From positions 1,025,748 through 1,089,747 of the forward strand of contig NZ_KB900626.1 in the NCBI RefSeq assembly GCF_000379125.1: a stretch of 64,000 nucleotides of DNA. The letters run 5' to 3'. This DNA comes from Methylosinus sp. LW4. GTDB taxonomy: Bacteria > Pseudomonadota > Alphaproteobacteria > Rhizobiales > Beijerinckiaceae. The position numbers and the translations under genes were made by a program. Below, piece by piece: positions 35,040-44,460 of the stretch (positions within the stretch are counted from its first letter, which is position 1; each line of letters starts with the position of its first letter). The notes beneath the pieces are model-generated. The model worked only from the letters and a program-made list of their open reading frames with translations, had not been told where the DNA came from and ran no database searches.

Positions 35040-37559
35040 TCACCATTCGGCTTTCACCAGCGGCAGCTTCTGCTTCAGCCGCGTGATGAGATCCTGCAGG
35101 CTCTGGCGATTGGCTTTGTCGCAGAGCTGAGCGTCGAGATCGGCCTGCACCGATTGCGACAGCCACCAGCTCATCGATACTTTCGACATGGACAAGGTCT
35201 GGCCCTTGAAGCGCGCGCAGGTCGCGTCGAGCAGCGGATCGTCGCCGCCATCGGCGACCAGCACGGGCGCGACGCGGACGCCGATCTGGAAGAAGCTCGC
35301 CGTCATGTCGCCGGCGTAGCGGTCGGTGTCGGCGTTCATCTCGACGAGGCTGCGCTGCGCCAGCGCCGCCTGCTCGGCCGCATGGCCGGCGCGCGTCGCC
35401 AGCAGAGCGTCCACGGGCGCGGCGACGAGGCCGAAGAGATCGGAGACGAAGCTCACCCCCGCCGCGCCCAGCCGCGGCGTGCCGGCCGCGCGCGGCGGCA
35501 GCGTATCGTCGGTGAGCGCGCCCACGGGATCGTTCTGCACCCACAGGATCAGCGGCGTGACGCCTTGGCCCTTCAGCGCGCGCGCCACATCGAGCGCGGA
35601 GGCGAGGCCGGCATTGTCGAAATAGCCGCCGTCGACGATGCGGTCGCCATGGGAGGCGTCGTCCTTGGCGCGCAGCGTTCCCGCTGGCGAGATGACGGGG
35701 AAGCGCGCGCTGAGCAGAGCCGCGGTGGAGAGAAGAATGTCCGGCCCGTCGCGCAGCGCCGCGACATCCTCGGCGCCATGCGCCGCGGCCGGGCACATGT
35801 CGCCCTGCGGCGTCTTGCAGGGCGTCGAGATCATCTCGAAGAAATCATAGGCGGCGGGATAGAGCGGCGCGCGTGAATTTGTCGCGGGCGCCGGGCGCGT
35901 CGAGATCAGATCGGTTCCGATGATGCGCGTTCCGCTGTCCACCGACGTGCCGTTGAGCAGCAGCAGCGGCGCCCATTTGCCCGCCGGCGTCGCGCGCGCA
36001 TAGCCGAGGCGGCGGCACATGCCGGTCGCGGCGCCGCTCGCGCAGGGCTCGCCGGTCTGGATCAGCTCGCCGGTCCAATAGTCTTTCTTATAGGCGGGGT
36101 TGGTCACGAAGTCGTAATGACGCTCCCAGGATTTCTCGAGCAGAGCGGCGCGATCCTCCATCCAGCTCTCCTCGCCGAAGAAAAATTTGCGCGGCGAGAA
36201 ATTGTCGCGAAAGCCGAGGCCGACGAAGGCCGGCGAGAGATAATCGCCGGCGACCAGCAATTGCAGGCAATCGCGCCAGCTCTTGGTCGGGTCGCGATGC
36301 TCATGCGCGCCGACCCAGACGCGCGCCGTATTGACGCAGGGCGGCGTCGGCGCATCCTTTTCCGCGGCGTCGGCGAGAGCGGCGCGGAAGATCGCCGAGC
36401 CGAAGGCGCCGCCGGAGACTCCCGAGAAGGCGAAGATGCGGCGGCCGGGCGAGCCGAGCTGCGGCGCATCGTGGAGATCGCCGTCGCGATCGATCAAATG
36501 GCCGATGACCGTGGCCGCCATATAGGCCGCGCGGCTGGCGCCGCCTTCGGCCGCGACGATCAGCGCCGGCGGACATTCCGTCTCGGTGCAGCCATTGGCC
36601 GTCTTCCAATTGCGCACCGCCTCGGCGATGTCGATCTGCCGATCCGCCTTCGAGGGCGCGCCGGAAGCCGCGGGCAGGGCGCGCACATCGTCGAGATGCG
36701 TATTGGCCGCCGTTATGCCGGCCGCGAAGAGAATGGCGATCAGCAGCAGCGGACGGCCGGTCTCATAGCCCTTGCGCACCAGCCAGCTCGCGCCGAGCAC
36801 GAGGCTGCCGAGCAGAAAGGGCACCAGCACGGCGCGCGGCGCATGGTCGGACAGGAAGAAGGGCCAGATCAGCGCCGAGACGAACACCGCCATGGTGGCG
36901 TGCAGCGAGGCATAGGTCAGCTGGCGCAGATCCATGCTCGCGCCGATGAATTTGGCGATGCGCTGGCGCTTGGCCACGAAATAGACGAAAGCGACGGCCG
37001 TCGCCGCGTCCAGCGCCAGCAGCGCATAGATCTGGTCGCGCGTCGCCGTCGCCTCGGGAAGTATCGCGGCGTTTTCGATCGAGGCCAGCGCGCCGCGCAG
37101 CCCGAGCGCCACGGCGACGAAAGGGATCAGCCCGAGGAGGCGCGGCGTCCATAATATGACATGCCCGAAGCGTCGGCGCACATGGTCGCGGACCGAGCGT
37201 ATGTCATTGTCGCGCATCTCGACGCGCAGCAGATAGGGGATCATCCAGGCCGAATCGGCGTCCTCGAGCACGCGGCGCGCGCCGTAATGGACCGGGAAGG
37301 CCCAGACCAGGAAGACAGAGGCGAAGACGAAGAGCCAATAATGCGCGCCGAAGAGCAGCGCGTCGAAGGAGCGGTCCGCGAACAGATTTTGGGCCTGATC
37401 GACGAGGCCGAAGAGGAGAAGCCCGGCGAGGGCGCTGACGACGCTCACGCGGCAGGCCCAGAGAATGCGCAATATCCAGTAGAAATCCGTCTTCCACTGT
37501 GGCGCGGGCGCCGTCACCTCCGCGTGAATCTCCGATTTCGTCTCGAGCAATTGCGACAT
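35040..37559 (-). CDS. Membrane-anchored patatin-like phospholipase
   Basis: 839 residues from the ATG at 37559, which has GGAGAG at a good distance; an ATG at 37571 is also in frame. About six membrane helices fill residues 30-300. The rest is a patatin-type acyl hydrolase: oxyanion block VAAEGGASRAAYMA, nucleophile FSGVSGGAFG (GxSxG) and the partner Asp in IVDGGYFDNAG, so the catalytic dyad is intact. It would cleave acyl chains from membrane lipids. The fusion of a multi-helix anchor with patatin is uncommon. The hydrolase domain probably faces the cytoplasm or periplasm; the side is not clear. Confidence 0.82.
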   Translation of the reverse strand: MSQLLETKSEIHAEVTAPAPQWKTDFYWILRILWACRVSVVSALAGLLLFGLVDQAQNLFADRSFDALLFGAHYWLFVFASVFLVWAFPVHYGARRVLEDADSAWMIPYLLRVEMRDNDIRSVRDHVRRRFGHVILWTPRLLGLIPFVAVALGLRGALASIENAAILPEATATRDQIYALLALDAATAVAFVYFVAKRQRIAKFIGASMDLRQLTYASLHATMAVFVSALIWPFFLSDHAPRAVLVPFLLGSLVLGASWLVRKGYETGRPLLLIAILFAAGITAANTHLDDVRALPAASGAPSKADRQIDIAEAVRNWKTANGCTETECPPALIVAAEGGASRAAYMAATVIGHLIDRDGDLHDAPQLGSPGRRIFAFSGVSGGAFGSAIFRAALADAAEKDAPTPPCVNTARVWVGAHEHRDPTKSWRDCLQLLVAGDYLSPAFVGLGFRDNFSPRKFFFGEESWMEDRAALLEKSWERHYDFVTNPAYKKDYWTGELIQTGEPCASGAATGMCRRLGYARATPAGKWAPLLLLNGTSVDSGTRIIGTDLISTRPAPATNSRAPLYPAAYDFFEMISTPCKTPQGDMCPAAAHGAEDVAALRDGPDILLSTAALLSARFPVISPAGTLRAKDDASHGDRIVDGGYFDNAGLASALDVARALKGQGVTPLILWVQNDPVGALTDDTLPPRAAGTPRLGAAGVSFVSDLFGLVAAPVDALLATRAGHAAEQAALAQRSLVEMNADTDRYAGDMTASFFQIGVRVAPVLVADGGDDPLLDATCARFKGQTLSMSKVSMSWWLSQSVQADLDAQLCDKANRQSLQDLITRLKQKLPLVKAEW

Positions 37560-37807
37560 GATGCTCTCCATTGAAAAGGGCGTGCCCGGACCGTCGCGGC
37601 CCAGCGGGAAAAGCTGTCTCGAAGTTTACGCTAGGTCACGACAGTGACAAGACGGCCACGCCCGCGGCCAGATTGCGCGGCGCGAGGCGTCGTCGGGGTG
37701 GACAAAGCGGCCGTCCCGTGGTTTGGCTGTGCATCGCCGCTTCGGGCCGAAGGTCCGCGGCGCCGCTCTTCGACCCTCTCGCGACTGTTCCGCCCATGCC
37801 CGGCCGC

Positions 37808-38221
37808 ATGACTCGCTTTGTGATTATTTCGTGTTGTCTTTGCGTTATATCCGGCGCTCGAGCGGATTTTCGCCTATGCAACAACACGACGAACAGGGTG
37901 AGCGTGTCCTTGGCCTATACGGACGGACGCAATTGGCTGTCGGAAGGGTGGTGGAATTTACGCGCCTCCGCCTGTGAGACGCTGTTGCGCGGACCGCTCG
38001 CAGCGCAGTACTACTACGTATATGCGATGGACGAGCGCGGCGGAGAGTGGAAGGGCAAGGCGTTCATGTGCACGCGCGATCGCGAGTTCCGCATCGATGG
38101 GCGAGACGACTGCTTCGCGCGCGGCTTCGACCGCACGGGCTTCTTCGAGATCGACACGGGGCGCGACGCCAAGAACTGGACGGTGCAGCTCACAGATCCG
38201 ACGCCGTCGTCGACTCAGTGA
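37808..38221 (+). CDS. Secreted DUF1036-family protein
   Basis: 137 residues starting MTRFVIISCCLCVISGARAD, a short signal peptide. The mature part, with FRLCNNTTNRVSVSLAY, WLSEGWWNL and YYYVYAMDERGGEWKG, is the DUF1036 fold, a small secreted domain common in alphaproteobacteria and of unknown role. The start is uncertain: an ATG at 37796 is also in frame, and neither has a strong ribosome site. Confidence 0.8.
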   Translation: MTRFVIISCCLCVISGARADFRLCNNTTNRVSVSLAYTDGRNWLSEGWWNLRASACETLLRGPLAAQYYYVYAMDERGGEWKGKAFMCTRDREFRIDGRDDCFARGFDRTGFFEIDTGRDAKNWTVQLTDPTPSSTQ

Positions 38222-38266
38222 CGAAGACGGCCGCGCGGCTCTGACAAAGAAGGATTGGGCGACAAA

Positions 38267-39700
38267 ATGAGAAGGTTGCGGCGCGTGAAGATCATCGCGA
38301 CGCTCGGTCCCGCGAGCGTCGAGAAGACCGTCGTGGCCGGCCTGTCCACGGCCGGCGCCGATGTGTTTCGGATCAATATGAGCCACACCGATCATGCCGG
38401 GCTCGCCGCCTATGTGCGCATGATCCGCGAGATCGAGGCCGAGACCGGCCGCGCCATCGGCATATTGGTCGATCTGCAGGGGCCGAAGCTCCGCATCGGC
38501 GCCTTCGCCGACGGGCCGGTGCATTTGCGCAAGGGCGATCATTTCGTCCTCGACGCCGATCCGACGCCCGGCGACGCCGTCCGCGTGCAGCTCCCGCATC
38601 CCGAGATTCTGCAGGCGCTGAAGATCGGCGACGCCATTCTGATCGATGACGGCAAGGTGCGGCTGCATGTGGTCGAGACCTCGGACGACATGGCTCGCGC
38701 CGTCGTCGACATCGGCGGCCGCGTCTCCAATCGCAAGGGCGTCAGCCTGCCGGACACGGATATTCCGATCACCTCCATGACGCCCAAGGACCGCGCCGAT
38801 CTCGACGCGGCGCTGATCGAGGGCGTCGATTGGGTGGCGATCTCCTTCGTGCAGCGCGCGGAGGACGTGCTCGAGGTCAAGCGCGTCGTCGGCCCGCGCG
38901 CGCTGGTCATGGCCAAGATCGAGAAGCCGCAGGCCATCGCCCGGCTGGACGAGATCATCGAGCAATCCGATGCGCTGATGGTGGCGCGTGGCGATCTCGG
39001 CGTCGAGGTGCCGCTCGAGAAGGTGCCGAGCCTGCAAAAGCGCATCACCCGCGCCGCGCGCCGGCTGGGCAAGCCGGTCGTCGTGGCGACGCAAATGCTG
39101 GAATCGATGATTCTGGCCCCGCTTCCCACCCGCGCCGAAGTGTCCGACGTCGCCACCGCCGTTTATGAGGGCGCCGACGCCGTCATGCTCTCCGCGGAGA
39201 GCGCCGCCGGCCAGTTCCCGATCGAGGCGGTGGCCACGATGAGCCGCATCGCCGAGGAGGTGGAGACCGACGGCGTCTATCGCTCCATCCTCAACGCTCA
39301 GCGCAATGCGCCGCCCAATCCCACCGCCGCCGACGCCATCGCCGTCGCCGCGCGCGACGTCGCCGAGACACTGGACTCCATGGCCATTTGCGCCTGGACG
39401 GCCTCCGGCGCCACGGCGCTGCGCATCGCCCGCGAGCGGCCGCGCCCGCCGATTTTGGCGCTGACGCCCAATCGCGACACGGCGCGCCGGTTGGCGCTGG
39501 TCTGGGGCGTCCATGCGCTGGAGACTCAGGACGCGCGCGATGTGGAGGATATGGTCGATCGCGCCAGCGTGAATTCGCTGGGCGAGGGCTTCGCGGCGCC
39601 GGGCGACCGCATCATCATCGTCGCCGGCATGCCCTTCGGCTCGCCGGGCGCGACCAATATGGTTCGGCTCGCGCTGGTCGGCGAGAAGAGCGGCGCCTGA
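38267..39700 (+). CDS. pyk: Pyruvate kinase
   Basis: 477 residues. Classical motifs: KIIATLGPAS at the N-terminus, RINMSHTDH, MAKIEKPQAIARLDEI with the catalytic Lys, and the MVARGDLGVEVPLEKVP block. It makes pyruvate and ATP from phosphoenolpyruvate. The ATG at 38267 is behind AGAAGGA; a TTG twelve bases upstream is in frame but less likely. It lies 45 bases after the DUF1036 gene, possibly co-transcribed. Confidence 0.95.
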   Translation: MRRLRRVKIIATLGPASVEKTVVAGLSTAGADVFRINMSHTDHAGLAAYVRMIREIEAETGRAIGILVDLQGPKLRIGAFADGPVHLRKGDHFVLDADPTPGDAVRVQLPHPEILQALKIGDAILIDDGKVRLHVVETSDDMARAVVDIGGRVSNRKGVSLPDTDIPITSMTPKDRADLDAALIEGVDWVAISFVQRAEDVLEVKRVVGPRALVMAKIEKPQAIARLDEIIEQSDALMVARGDLGVEVPLEKVPSLQKRITRAARRLGKPVVVATQMLESMILAPLPTRAEVSDVATAVYEGADAVMLSAESAAGQFPIEAVATMSRIAEEVETDGVYRSILNAQRNAPPNPTAADAIAVAARDVAETLDSMAICAWTASGATALRIARERPRPPILALTPNRDTARRLALVWGVHALETQDARDVEDMVDRASVNSLGEGFAAPGDRIIIVAGMPFGSPGATNMVRLALVGEKSGA

Positions 39701-39724
39701 TGTTCGGATCGGCCTCCGCGCGGC

Positions 39725-40213
39725 TCAGGCCGGCGCGGTGGCCGACGACCACTCCATGATCAGCGTCGGCCGGCCCGCGAGGCTTGGCCGGCCTTCGCCG
39801 ATTCGCACGAATCCTTCGCGCTCGTAAAAGGCGATCGCGCGCTCATTGTCCTGATTGACGTCGAGCCGCAGCCGCGCGGGCGAGAGGCTGCGCGCCGCCT
39901 CGATCAGCGCCTCCGCCGCGCCGGAGCCGAAACGCTCTGGATGCACGCAGAGCTGATCGAGCCAATGCGACGCTGGATCGACGGTGACGAAGCCGATGAG
40001 AATCCGCCCGGCGCCCTCGAGCAGCAGCAGCGTGCGCGCGCCGCCATGCTCCAGCTGAACAATGTGATTCTTCAGCCAGTCGCGGCGCGCCTCGAAATCA
40101 ATGTCCGCATAGGTCCGCCGCCAGGCCGCGACCCAGAGGTCGGTGAGCGCGGCCCAGTCCGAATCGCGGCGCGCGACGATGCGCGGGCCGGTTATCGGGC
40201 GGCCGCCTGTCAC
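39725..40213 (-). CDS. GNAT-family N-acetyltransferase
   Basis: 162 residues, GTG start overlapping the stop of the inositol-monophosphatase gene (GTGA at 40210-40213). GNAT fold features: GFVTVDPASHWLDQLCVHPE, then GSGAAEALIEAA as the acetyl-CoA loop and LDVNQDNERAIAFYEREGFV. The substrate is unknown. Translationally coupled to the gene upstream and convergent with pyk. Confidence 0.85.
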   Translation of the reverse strand: MTGGRPITGPRIVARRDSDWAALTDLWVAAWRRTYADIDFEARRDWLKNHIVQLEHGGARTLLLLEGAGRILIGFVTVDPASHWLDQLCVHPERFGSGAAEALIEAARSLSPARLRLDVNQDNERAIAFYEREGFVRIGEGRPSLAGRPTLIMEWSSATAPA

Positions 40214-41007
40214 GCGCGCGCCTTGCGCACTGTGTCGAGCAGGAGGCGATGGATCGTCTCATTGCCGGCGCAGATCGCGCCCTTGGGCAGCATGTCGCCG
40301 CCGCCGTCGAGATCGCTGACGAAGCCGCCGGCCTCCCGCACCAGAACAATTCCGGCGGCGATGTCCCAGGGCTTGATGCCGCGCTCCCAGTAGGCGTCGT
40401 AGCGGCCGGCGGCGACGCCGGCGAGATCGAGCGCGGCGGCCCCCATGCGGCGGATATTGCCGGTCTTGGCCATGACGGCGGTCAGCTCCGTCTGGAACAG
40501 CGCGTGGCGGTCCACTGCTGCGAGCGGGGGAATGCCGCAGGCGATGAGCGAGTCGCCGAGCGACTTGCGCGAGGCGACGCGCATGCGCCGGTTGTTATGA
40601 TAGGCGCCCTGGCCCTTCTCGGCGACGAACATATCGTCGGTCGCCGGATTATAGACGACGCCGGCGACCAGCTGGCCCTCCCGCTCGAGCCCGATGGACA
40701 CGGCGAAAATCGGGATGCCGTGCAGGAAGTTGGAGGTGCCGTCGAGCGGATCGATATGCCAGGTGTGGGTCTTGTCGCTGCCCTCGACGGCGCCGCTCTC
40801 CTCCATGAGAAAGCCATAGCCAGGGCGGGCGCGCGACAATTCCTCGAACACGACCTTTTCGGCCCGGCGGTCGGCGGCGGAGACGAAATCGCCGGGGCCT
40901 TTTACGGACACCTGCAGATTCTCGACCTCGCCGAAGTCGCGCTTCAGGCTGCGCCCGGCCTTTATGGCGGCGGCAGTCATGACGTTCATCAATGCGGATC
41001 GGATCAT
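40210..41007 (-). CDS. suhB: Inositol monophosphatase family protein (SuhB-like)
   Basis: 265 residues with the metal motifs EESG, IDPLDGTSNFLHG and WDIAAGIVLVREAGG. The opening MIRSALMNVMTAAAIKAGRSL is that of alphaproteobacterial SuhB/IMPase proteins. It hydrolyses inositol-1-phosphate or related sugar phosphates with Mg2+. A second family member (hisN) lies at 44461. It overlaps the GNAT gene by four bases. Confidence 0.9.
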   Translation of the reverse strand: MIRSALMNVMTAAAIKAGRSLKRDFGEVENLQVSVKGPGDFVSAADRRAEKVVFEELSRARPGYGFLMEESGAVEGSDKTHTWHIDPLDGTSNFLHGIPIFAVSIGLEREGQLVAGVVYNPATDDMFVAEKGQGAYHNNRRMRVASRKSLGDSLIACGIPPLAAVDRHALFQTELTAVMAKTGNIRRMGAAALDLAGVAAGRYDAYWERGIKPWDIAAGIVLVREAGGFVSDLDGGGDMLPKGAICAGNETIHRLLLDTVRKARA

Positions 41008-41233
41008 GGAGTCCTGAAGAATGGCGCGTGTGGGGGGAGGTGGGGCGAGGCCTCAAATGACAGGCCGGCGGCGGGCGCGTCAAGCATTCACTCGCACGCT
41101 ATCCGCATTCGCCGCGCCCCGGCGTTAACCGGAGATAAACCCTGACGGCGGCGTCCGTCGCGGCCTTCACCGTTTCGAAAGCGCCATTTGGCCAGAGTGA
41201 GGCCCTCGGCCCCCGTCTGTTGGAGAGTGTCCC

Positions 41234-41503
41234 GTGCCGTTCGATCCTGTGGAAATCGTCGAGACGAGAGGCGGCCGGCCCGCCGCGACCCTTCGCCGGA
41301 GCGACGCCGCCCCGAAAAACGGCCGCTCGATCGCGCTCCATGGCCGGCCCGCGGCGCCCGATCGCTGGCAATTGCTGCGCGTCGGCCTGCTGCTGGCGGT
41401 CGCCGCGCTCTGCGCCGGCGCTCTGAAGGCGGGCCTCGGCCGCACGGTCGCCGGCGCCGAGCGCACTGCGGGCGTGGAGCTCCAGCGCAACATCAAAGGC
41501 TGA
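41234..41503 (+). CDS. Small single-pass membrane protein, unknown
   Basis: 89 residues from a GTG behind TTGGAGAG. The N-terminal 45 residues are basic and Pro-containing, then one hydrophobic helix (LLRVGLLLAVAALCAGALKAGL) and a short tail. No family recognised. Support is the ribosome site and the helix; overlapping frames on both strands look like shadows. Confidence 0.5.
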   Translation: MPFDPVEIVETRGGRPAATLRRSDAAPKNGRSIALHGRPAAPDRWQLLRVGLLLAVAALCAGALKAGLGRTVAGAERTAGVELQRNIKG

Positions 41504-41850
41504 GCCTAAGCTGTTTGGCTGGAAGGACATTCCGCGCCTCCGCGCGCCGTCGCGGCGGAATTTCGCGTCCTTCTTCGAGCGATGGTTAAAGCAGGCCGAT
41601 AAAAGGCGATATTTCATTTGCTTAAAGCCGGTCGCGAATGCGTCGCATCGGCATCGGCCGGGCGGGGAGAGGCGGGGGGCCGCCCCGCGCTTAGGCGGCT
41701 CGCGAGCCGTGACCTCGGGCGTAATACGTACGGATTCAAAGATTAAGGTTAAGCAAAACCTAATAAGGCGCGCCCCGCAAATTTGCGTTACATAGGTCTC
41801 ATCGGAACGGCGCGGATCGAGCGCGGCGTTCGAGCGTTCGAGAGCGTCGT
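41504..41850 (+). promoter_or_regulatory. rcdA: Upstream region of rcdA with TTAA-rich sites
   Basis: 347 bases without a gene. Near the 3' end is GATTC (41733-41737) and TTAAGGTTAAG (41743-41753), and two further TTAA words lie near 41585 and 41624. CtrA sites of alphaproteobacteria use TTAA half-sites, with 7-base spacing in the classical form; the spacing here is different, so this is only suggestive. Caulobacter rcdA is known to be under CtrA control. Confidence 0.3.
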
Positions 41851-42390
41851 ATGATGGGGCAAGCGTCCGATTCGGTGGAAAGCATTCAGACTCCCGTCTC
41901 CTTCGTGGAGAAGCTGGCGGGGTCGGAAGCGTTCGGGGCCATGTTTCGCGAGGGCATGGCGCTGGTGGAGGAGGCGGCGGCCTATCTCGACGGCGATGGC
42001 CGGGACGACGCCAAATCGCTGCCGCGATCCGAGGCTCTGGCCTATGCGGCCGAGAGCATGCGGCTGACGACGCGGCTGATGCAGATCGCCTCCTGGCTGC
42101 TGCTGCAGCGGGCGGTCAATCAGGGCGAGATCACGCGCGCGCAGGCCGCCAGCGACAAGCACAAGGTGCGGCTGTCGCAGCAGGAGCTCGCGTCCAATCC
42201 AGACGTTTTCGCGCATCTGCCGCAAAAGCTGCGCGACCTCGCCATTCACTCGCTGCGCTTGCAGGCGCGGGTGATGCATCTCGATCAGCTGATCTATGGC
42301 TCGGACGCCGGCTATCCGCAGAATAGGGCGGAGAGCCCGGTCGAGGCCCAGCTGCAGAGGCTGCGCAACGCTTTCGCGCCGGGGCTGTGA
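41851..42390 (+). CDS. rcdA: RcdA-type cell-cycle protein (DUF1465 family)
   Basis: 179 residues. The helical DUF1465 pattern is present: SFVEKLAGSEAFGAMFREGM, ESMRLTTRLMQIASWLLLQRAV and VMHLDQLIYG. In Caulobacter RcdA works with CpdR and PopA to deliver CtrA and other proteins to ClpXP. cpdR is encoded 0.4 kb downstream on the other strand and clpP is at 61670. Two adjacent ATGs (41851, 41854) are possible starts. Confidence 0.88.
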   Translation: MMGQASDSVESIQTPVSFVEKLAGSEAFGAMFREGMALVEEAAAYLDGDGRDDAKSLPRSEALAYAAESMRLTTRLMQIASWLLLQRAVNQGEITRAQAASDKHKVRLSQQELASNPDVFAHLPQKLRDLAIHSLRLQARVMHLDQLIYGSDAGYPQNRAESPVEAQLQRLRNAFAPGL

Positions 42391-42416
42391 GACGCTCCGC
42401 TTCGTGAGAAGAAACC

Positions 42417-42449
42417 AAAAAAGCCGCGCTCTCGAGCGCGGCTTTTTTT
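42417..42449. terminator. Bidirectional terminator between rcdA and rpmE
   Basis: GCCGCGCT and AGCGCGGC form a perfect 8-bp stem (42423-42430 with 42435-42442) flanked by six A on the left and seven T on the right, so it can stop transcription of both convergent genes. Confidence 0.95.
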
Positions 42450-42471
42450 GGCGCCGGTGAAGACCGAACGC

Positions 42472-42702
42472 TTACTTCTTGCCGAAGGACAGATTGCCGA
42501 AGCGCGAGTTGAAGCGCGACAGGCGGCCGCCACGGTCGAGCAGCTGAGCGGAGCCGCCGGTCCAGGCCGGATGCGTCTTGGGGTCGATGTCGAGGTTGAG
42601 CGTGTCGCCCTCGGCGCCCCAGGTCGAGCGCGTGAAATACTCCGATCCGTCGGTCATCACGACCCTGATCGTGTGATAGTCGGGATGGATTTCCTTCTTC
42701 AT
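42472..42702 (-). CDS. rpmE: 50S ribosomal protein L31
   Basis: 76 residues, starting [19 protein letters not shown]. It lacks the CxxC zinc pairs of L31 type A, as is normal in alphaproteobacteria (C- form). The ATG at 42702 is chosen because CGAGGA lies at the right distance; an ATG six bases upstream is too close to it. Confidence 0.96.
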   Translation of the reverse strand: MKKEIHPDYHTIRVVMTDGSEYFTRSTWGAEGDTLNLDIDPKTHPAWTGGSAQLLDRGGRLSRFNSRFGNLSFGKK

Positions 42703-42827
42703 CGTCATTCCTCGAAAAGAGAGCCGCGCCGACGCCGGCGTTTGGCGGCGCTCATAGCGCATGGCGCGCAAAGGAGCAAGGTCGCCCGAGCGGCGCCGCA
42801 ATTCTAAACCGCGTCGCGCCGCTCTGG

Positions 42828-43202
42828 TCAGGCGGCGAGCAGGCGCTGCACCTCATTGACGAGGTCCTTGAGGTGGAAGGGCTTGGAGAGGATTTTCGCC
42901 TGCCGCGGGGCCTGATTGTCGGGATTGAGGGCGACCGCCGCAAAGCCCGTGATGAACATCACCTTTATATCGGGATCGAGCTCCGTCGCGCGGCGCGCCA
43001 GCTCTATGCCGTCCATCTCCGGCATCACGATATCGGTGAGCAGCAGCTCGAAAGGCTCGACCCGGAGCTGGTCATAGGCGGAGAGGCCGTTGTCGAAGGA
43101 GGTGACGGCGAACCCGGCCGTCTGCAGCGCGCGCACCAGAAAGCGGCGCATGTCGGTATCATCCTCCGCCAGCAGGATTTTCGCGGCAATCTTGTCGGTC
43201 AT
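42828..43202 (-). CDS. cpdR: Single-domain response regulator CpdR
   Basis: 124 residues, a receiver domain only. The acidic pair (AEDDTD), phospho-acceptor Asp57 ([13 protein letters not shown]) and SKPF lysine are present, and [14 protein letters not shown] is typical of CpdR. Unphosphorylated CpdR primes ClpXP for cell-cycle proteolysis in Caulobacter and Rhizobium. It lies close to rcdA, its pathway partner, and diverges from the N-formylglutamate amidohydrolase gene. Confidence 0.93.
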   Translation of the reverse strand: MTDKIAAKILLAEDDTDMRRFLVRALQTAGFAVTSFDNGLSAYDQLRVEPFELLLTDIVMPEMDGIELARRATELDPDIKVMFITGFAAVALNPDNQAPRQAKILSKPFHLKDLVNEVQRLLAA

Positions 43203-43414
43203 ATCGCTCCTCGCATGTTCTAGGACATAAGGGCGCAGTTTGGTAAAAATCGGGTGAAAATAAGGACCCGCTCACGCCCGCTCGTGAAATTCTGGCCCTT
43301 GTTTCGCATGAACCGAAATTTTCGGGAATATGCCCGCCGAAAGAGTCTATGCTGCCCCTCCGCGATATTCTCTCGAGGGGGCGATAGGAGAGTGAGAGCG
43401 ATGAGGCGTCGACG

Positions 43415-44338
43415 ATGATGGACGAGGAGCGGGCCGCGAGCCCGACGCCCGCCGATCCCGAGCTCCATGTTCCGTTCGAGCTGGTCGAGCCCGCCGAGCT
43501 CTCCTCGCCGCTCGTCTTCTCGTCTCCGCATTCGGGCGACATTTATCCGGCGAGCTTTCTCGCCAGCTCGCGGCTCGACATCGCCAATCTGCGCCGGTCC
43601 GAGGATGCGCATGTGCACGAGCTCTTCGCCCTCGCGCCCGCGATCGGCGCGCCGCTGCTCAAGGCGCATTTTCCGCGCGCTTTCCTGGACGTGAATCGCG
43701 AGCCCTATGAGCTCGACCCGCGCATGTTCGAGGATGCGCTGCCGGAATTTGCCAACACGCGCTCGCTGCGAGTGGCGGCGGGGCTCGGCACGATTCCCCG
43801 CGTCGTCGCCGACGCCCGCGAGATCTATTCCGGCCGGCTGCGCGTCGCCGAGGCGCTGCATCGCATAGAGAGCCTGCACAAGCCCTATCACGCCGCTCTG
43901 CGCGGGTTGATGGAGCGCGCGCGTCGCAAGTTCGGCGTCGCTCTGCTGGTCGATTGCCATTCCATGCCCTCCAGCGTCGCCAAGGAGAGCGCGACCGGCC
44001 GCGGCGACAAGCGCAAGCCTGATTTCGTGCTCGGCGATCGTTTCGGCGCGAGCTGCTCGGGCGACGTTGTCGAGGCGATCGAGGCGCGGCTGCGCCAATG
44101 GGGCTATCATGTGCAGCGCAATCGGCCCTATGCCGGCGGCTATATCACCGAGCATTACGGCAGGCCGGGCGCCGGCTGGCATGCGGTGCAGATCGAAATT
44201 TCACGAAATCTCTATATGAACGAGACCGATCTGCGTCGCAGCGTCGATTTCGATCTGCTGGCCTCCCGGCTCGGCGAGATCGTGCGGCTGCTGACGCAAA
44301 TCGTCGGCCCGCGCGAGCAGCGCGCCGCGGCCGAGTAA
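43415..44338 (+). CDS. N-formylglutamate amidohydrolase family protein
   Basis: 307 residues. Family blocks: VFSSPHSGDIYP at the start, EDAHVHELF, FLDVNREPYELDP and LVDCHSMPS (metal His). It would hydrolyse N-formylglutamate or a related N-acyl amino acid, a late step of one histidine breakdown route. It sits between cpdR and hisN, an order that recurs in alphaproteobacteria. Two adjacent ATGs are available. Confidence 0.9.
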   Translation: MMDEERAASPTPADPELHVPFELVEPAELSSPLVFSSPHSGDIYPASFLASSRLDIANLRRSEDAHVHELFALAPAIGAPLLKAHFPRAFLDVNREPYELDPRMFEDALPEFANTRSLRVAAGLGTIPRVVADAREIYSGRLRVAEALHRIESLHKPYHAALRGLMERARRKFGVALLVDCHSMPSSVAKESATGRGDKRKPDFVLGDRFGASCSGDVVEAIEARLRQWGYHVQRNRPYAGGYITEHYGRPGAGWHAVQIEISRNLYMNETDLRRSVDFDLLASRLGEIVRLLTQIVGPREQRAAAE

Positions 44339-44460
44339 ATCCACAGCGCTTCCAGCCGAAGTGGACGCCGGTTCGGCGTTGGAGACGCTTCGAAACAAAA
44401 ACCTAGCGTCGCTCCCCGGTTTCATTGAAACAGGGGAGAGACCTAGAGCCCGGAGAGGCA

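Noticed and set aside
41099..41617. Minus-strand frame opposite the small membrane protein at 41234
   Set aside because: No ribosome site or hydrophobic pattern; the plus-strand frame has both.
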